Below, one piece after another: positions 61,625 to 64,000 of a stretch of 64,000 bases of DNA. The stretch is taken from contig CAWBCM010000001.1 of the NCBI GenBank assembly GCA_963787285.1, forward strand, positions 248,001 through 312,000. Reading direction: 5' to 3'. Position 1 is the stretch's first letter. Every line of letters starts with the position of its first letter. Origin of the DNA: JAHEJN01 sp963787285 (GTDB taxonomy: Bacteria > Actinomycetota > Acidimicrobiia > Acidimicrobiales > JAHEJN01). Made by a program: the position numbers and the translations under genes. Under the pieces are notes generated by a model, which did no database searches, was not told the origin of the DNA, and saw only the letters and a list, made by a program, of their open reading frames with translations.

Positions 61625-62500
61625 TCAGTCGTCGCCGTCGGGGCGGTTCCGGAGGAACGCTTCGAGCTGCGCGGCGAGATCGTCGCCCGACGGCAAGAGA
61701 TCGTCGACCTCGTCGTCGATCTGCTGTTCGAGATGGCGGACGTACTCGCTCATGTCGTCGTCGTCGTTCACCGCCGCGTCGACCCGTGCCCGCCAGTCGC
61801 TGGCCATCTCGTGCATCTCCTCGTGCCCGCCGTCGATACCGGTGACCAACTCGAGCCTCGAGAGCAGCGATCGGGCCGCCTCGGGATTGGGCGGGCCGGG
61901 CACGTAGTGCGGCACCGACACCCGCAACGACACCACGGGCACGCCGTCGCGAGCGAGCCGATCGTGGAGTACACCCACGACGCCGGTCGGGCCCTGGTAG
62001 CTGGGCGTGCCGAGGCCCAGCCGGGCGGCGAGCTCGCGGTCGGTGGAGCTGGCGACCACCCCGAGAGGGCGGGTGTGCGGGGCCAGCCCGGCCATGGCGC
62101 CCACCGTGACCACCATCTCGGCTTCGGTCCGGCGCACGATCTCGGCCACCTGCTCGGCGAAGGTTCGCCAGCGCAGGTGAGGCTCGACACCGGCGAGAAC
62201 CAGGAGGTCGTGGTCGGCATCGGGTCGATGAGCAGACAGCGTGGTGTTGGCAGGCCAGGCGAGCACTCGCCGGCCATCGCGGTCGAAGTGCACCGTGGGC
62301 CGGCGCTGGGTGAAGTCGAAGAACATCTCGGCATCGATGTCGGCGAGCGGTGCGGCAGCGTGGCGTGTCGCCAACCGTCGCAACGCCGACGTGGCGGCCT
62401 CGGCCGCGTCGAAGAGCCCTTCGAGACCGAGGACCATGATGGGACGTCGAAGCTCGGGATCGTGATGCCAGGTGAGGATGTCTTGGTCGGCGTGGGTCAT
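61625..62500 (-). CDS. PAC2-family protein, copy 2
   Basis: The 291-residue protein repeats the order of the PAC2 copy at 14120: RPIMVLGLEGLFDAAEAA, DIDAEMFFDFTQRRP, AGVEPHLRWRTFAEQ, VVTVGAMAGLAPHTRPL, YQGPTGVVGVL, VPHYVPGPPNPEAARSLLSRLE. The C-terminus is acidic. ATG 62500 is the family-consistent start; the longer open frame runs antisense to downstream genes. It is divergent from the zinc-ribbon/acyl-CoA dehydrogenase pair. The function is unknown. Confidence 0.9.
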   Translation of the reverse strand: MTHADQDILTWHHDPELRRPIMVLGLEGLFDAAEAATSALRRLATRHAAAPLADIDAEMFFDFTQRRPTVHFDRDGRRVLAWPANTTLSAHRPDADHDLLVLAGVEPHLRWRTFAEQVAEIVRRTEAEMVVTVGAMAGLAPHTRPLGVVASSTDRELAARLGLGTPSYQGPTGVVGVLHDRLARDGVPVVSLRVSVPHYVPGPPNPEAARSLLSRLELVTGIDGGHEEMHEMASDWRARVDAAVNDDDDMSEYVRHLEQQIDDEVDDLLPSGDDLAAQLEAFLRNRPDGDD

Positions 62501-62578
62501 GATCTCGCTCTGCGCAGGCGGCGATGAGCCGAGCGTACCGCTGAGGTGCCGTCGGACCCTGGCGGGTACTCTTCGGGA

Positions 62579-62755
62579 ATGTCGCTTGTGTGTCCTCGGT
62601 GTTCGCAGCCGGTCGATCAGGAGTTCTACGGACCGTGCGAGTCGTGTCGCGCCGAGCTCCGGGCCACCCTCGGTGGCGAGGCCCGCAACCTCGAGAGCGT
62701 CCAGTACGAACCGAAGATGAACGTCACGCCGAACGCCGTGGCTTCGAAGGAGTGA
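62579..62755 (+). CDS. Small zinc-ribbon protein (58 aa)
   Basis: The 58-residue protein starts MSLVCPRCSQPV and has a second knuckle GPCESCRAEL, together a single zinc ribbon, then a polar tail. A TACTCT -10 box ends 6 nt before ATG 62579. The start at 62546 would be upstream of that promoter. The acyl-CoA dehydrogenase gene begins 3 nt after its stop, so the two are coupled. The role is unknown. Confidence 0.8.
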   Translation: MSLVCPRCSQPVDQEFYGPCESCRAELRATLGGEARNLESVQYEPKMNVTPNAVASKE

Positions 62756-62758
62756 GCT

Positions 62759-63961
62759 GTGGCCGCCATCACCGACGATGATCTGCGCGGCCGAACGCGG
62801 GACTTCCTGGCGTCGGTCCCAGCCGATGCCGATCAGGTCACCTTCCGCGGCATGCAGTTCGACGCCGGTCTGGCGGTGGTGCAGTTCCCCGAGGGTCGAG
62901 GTGGCCTCGGACTCACGCCGCAACATCAGGCGGTGGTCGACGCCGAGCTGCGGGGGCACCCGCTCAACGTCCACTCGCTCGTGGTGAATCCCATCGGCAT
63001 CGGTATGGGCATGCCGACGGTGCTCACCCACGGCACCGACGAGATGTGCGAACGATTCCTGCGGCCGTGCTTCACGGGCGAGGACATCTGGTGCCAGCTC
63101 TTCAGCGAGCCCGGTTCGGGTTCCGACGTCGCCGGGCTCTCCACCCGGGCCGATCTCGACGGGGACGAGTGGATCGTGAACGGCCAGAAGGTGTGGACCA
63201 CCCTCGCCCACGTCTCCCGATGGGGAATGCTCGTCGCCCGCACCGACCCCGACCAGCCCAAGCACAAGGGCCTCACCTACTTCGTGATCGACATGCAGGC
63301 ACCCGGTGTCGACGTGCGGCCGCTCTACCAGATCACCGGTGAGGCCGAGTTCAACGAGGTGTTCATGAGCGACGTGCGCATACCCGATTCCCTGCGCCTC
63401 GGTGAGCGTGGTGACGGGTGGCGGGTGGCCATCACCACCCTCATGAACGAGCGGGTCGCGCTCGGTGGAGGCGGCGCACCGAAGGGCGGCGGACCCATCG
63501 CCCTGCTGGTCGACCTCTGGAACAAGAAGAAGGCCGAGCTGGCCCCTGCCCACGCTGCGGTGATGCTCGACCGGGTCACCAGGCTGTGGATCGAGGCCGA
63601 GACCCTGCGGCTCACCGCCATGCGCTCGCGGGCCGAGGCCAAGGCAGGCGTTCCCGGTCCCGGCGGCTCGGTCGGCAAGCTCATGGGCGCCGAGCTCAAC
63701 CAGGCCATCTTCGAGGCCGCCATCGACCTGCACGGAGCCGACGGCATGCTGTTCGAGGCCGGGTACCCCCTCACCCGGGCCGATCACGCGTCGCTGTTCG
63801 GCGTCGACTCGAAGAAAGCGTTCCTCCGCTCTCGGGCCAACTCGATCGAGGGAGGCACGTCCGAGGTGATGCGCAACATCCTGGGCGAGAGAGTGCTCGG
63901 TCTGCCCGGCGACGTCCGTGTCGACAAGGACATTCCCTGGACCGAGGTGCCCCGCAGCTGA
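62759..63961 (+). CDS. Acyl-CoA dehydrogenase
   Basis: The 400-residue flavoenzyme has the usual three-part fold: an N-terminal helical domain, the beta domain with WCQLFSEPGSGSDVAGLSTRA and VNGQKVWTTLAHVSRWGML, and the C-terminal helical domain ending in a GGTSEVMRNILGERVLGLP-type FAD and dimer segment. It dehydrogenates acyl-CoA at C2-C3. The substrate chain length cannot be read. GTG 62759 has AAGGAG upstream. It is coupled to the zinc-ribbon gene. Confidence 0.95.
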   Translation: MAAITDDDLRGRTRDFLASVPADADQVTFRGMQFDAGLAVVQFPEGRGGLGLTPQHQAVVDAELRGHPLNVHSLVVNPIGIGMGMPTVLTHGTDEMCERFLRPCFTGEDIWCQLFSEPGSGSDVAGLSTRADLDGDEWIVNGQKVWTTLAHVSRWGMLVARTDPDQPKHKGLTYFVIDMQAPGVDVRPLYQITGEAEFNEVFMSDVRIPDSLRLGERGDGWRVAITTLMNERVALGGGGAPKGGGPIALLVDLWNKKKAELAPAHAAVMLDRVTRLWIEAETLRLTAMRSRAEAKAGVPGPGGSVGKLMGAELNQAIFEAAIDLHGADGMLFEAGYPLTRADHASLFGVDSKKAFLRSRANSIEGGTSEVMRNILGERVLGLPGDVRVDKDIPWTEVPRS

Positions 63962-63992
63962 GCGGATCGGTCGTCGGGGCTACGCTCCAGCC

Positions 63993-64000
63993 ATGGAGAC
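63993..64000 (+). CDS. Start of a downstream gene (3' truncated by window end)
   Basis: ATGGAGAC at the window edge is preceded by a TACGCT -10 box ending 6 nt upstream, the same leaderless pattern seen at about 20 other genes here. Only two codons are visible, so no function can be given. Confidence 0.45.

Overview
This is a high-GC actinobacterial chromosome segment. The small MoaD/CysO-like protein, HemQ, DUF3499-type protein, Lhr-type helicase, HelD, paired PAC2 proteins and pervasive leaderless start sites all fit Actinobacteria. I infer a free-living, aerobic member of the Acidimicrobiia, but no rRNA or other phylogenetic marker in the window proves it. Almost every stretch is coding. 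I saw no rRNA, tRNA, CRISPR array, phage or insertion sequence.

Layout. 1-6 kb: end of a LytR_C protein, glycerate kinase, a CysO-like sulfur carrier, a CIRCE-controlled groEL, an Lrp/AsnC regulator, fdhD and hemQ. 6.3-9.1 kb: a polar amino-acid ABC transporter whose binding-protein gene converges on its ATPase/permease genes across a triple tandem repeat. 9.2-15.5 kb: larE, glnD, NUDIX, lipase, PAC2 and GNAT genes. 15.5-21 kb: a secreted sugar-dehydrogenase-like lipoprotein, GtrA, two methyltransferases, an alpha/alpha-toroid protein and a GT4 glycosyltransferase. 21-25.8 kb: dtd converging on a reverse-strand operon hemE-hemG-(small HesB-like gene with an in-frame UGA)-lnt. 25.9-32.6 kb: HelD, then an FbpABC-like ferric transporter and a DtxR/MntR-type repressor. 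32.6-37 kb: a giant Lhr helicase. 37.1-42.4 kb: a partial Tad pilus locus (flp, cpaB, cpaF, tadB, tadC) behind a structured RNA leader. 42.4-51.8 kb: a second triple tandem repeat, then two MacB-like ABC modules downstream of a LuxR/HisKA_3 two-component system. 51.8-64 kb: peroxiredoxin, L-2-hydroxyglutarate oxidase, zinc-ribbon miniproteins, 3-hydroxyacyl-CoA dehydrogenase, cyclophilin, LysM lipoprotein, M29-like peptidase, a PQQ-like propeller, a second PAC2 protein and an acyl-CoA dehydrogenase.

The most notable item is at 23066-23341 on the minus strand. A 91-codon reading frame is interrupted only by one in-frame UGA. That UGA is followed 20 nt later by a 6-bp hairpin with a GGUC loop, like the SelB-recognised loop of E. 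coli fdhF. It is a candidate selenoprotein inside a heme operon, and ordinary ORF calling misses it. Other notable items are two unrelated but similarly built triple repeats, about 21 leaderless promoters with a fixed -10 to start spacing, a divergent promoter with two interlocked -10 boxes, a multi-helix leader upstream of the Flp pilin, an Lnt with Ser at the catalytic Cys position, and an apparent frameshift at the start of HelD.
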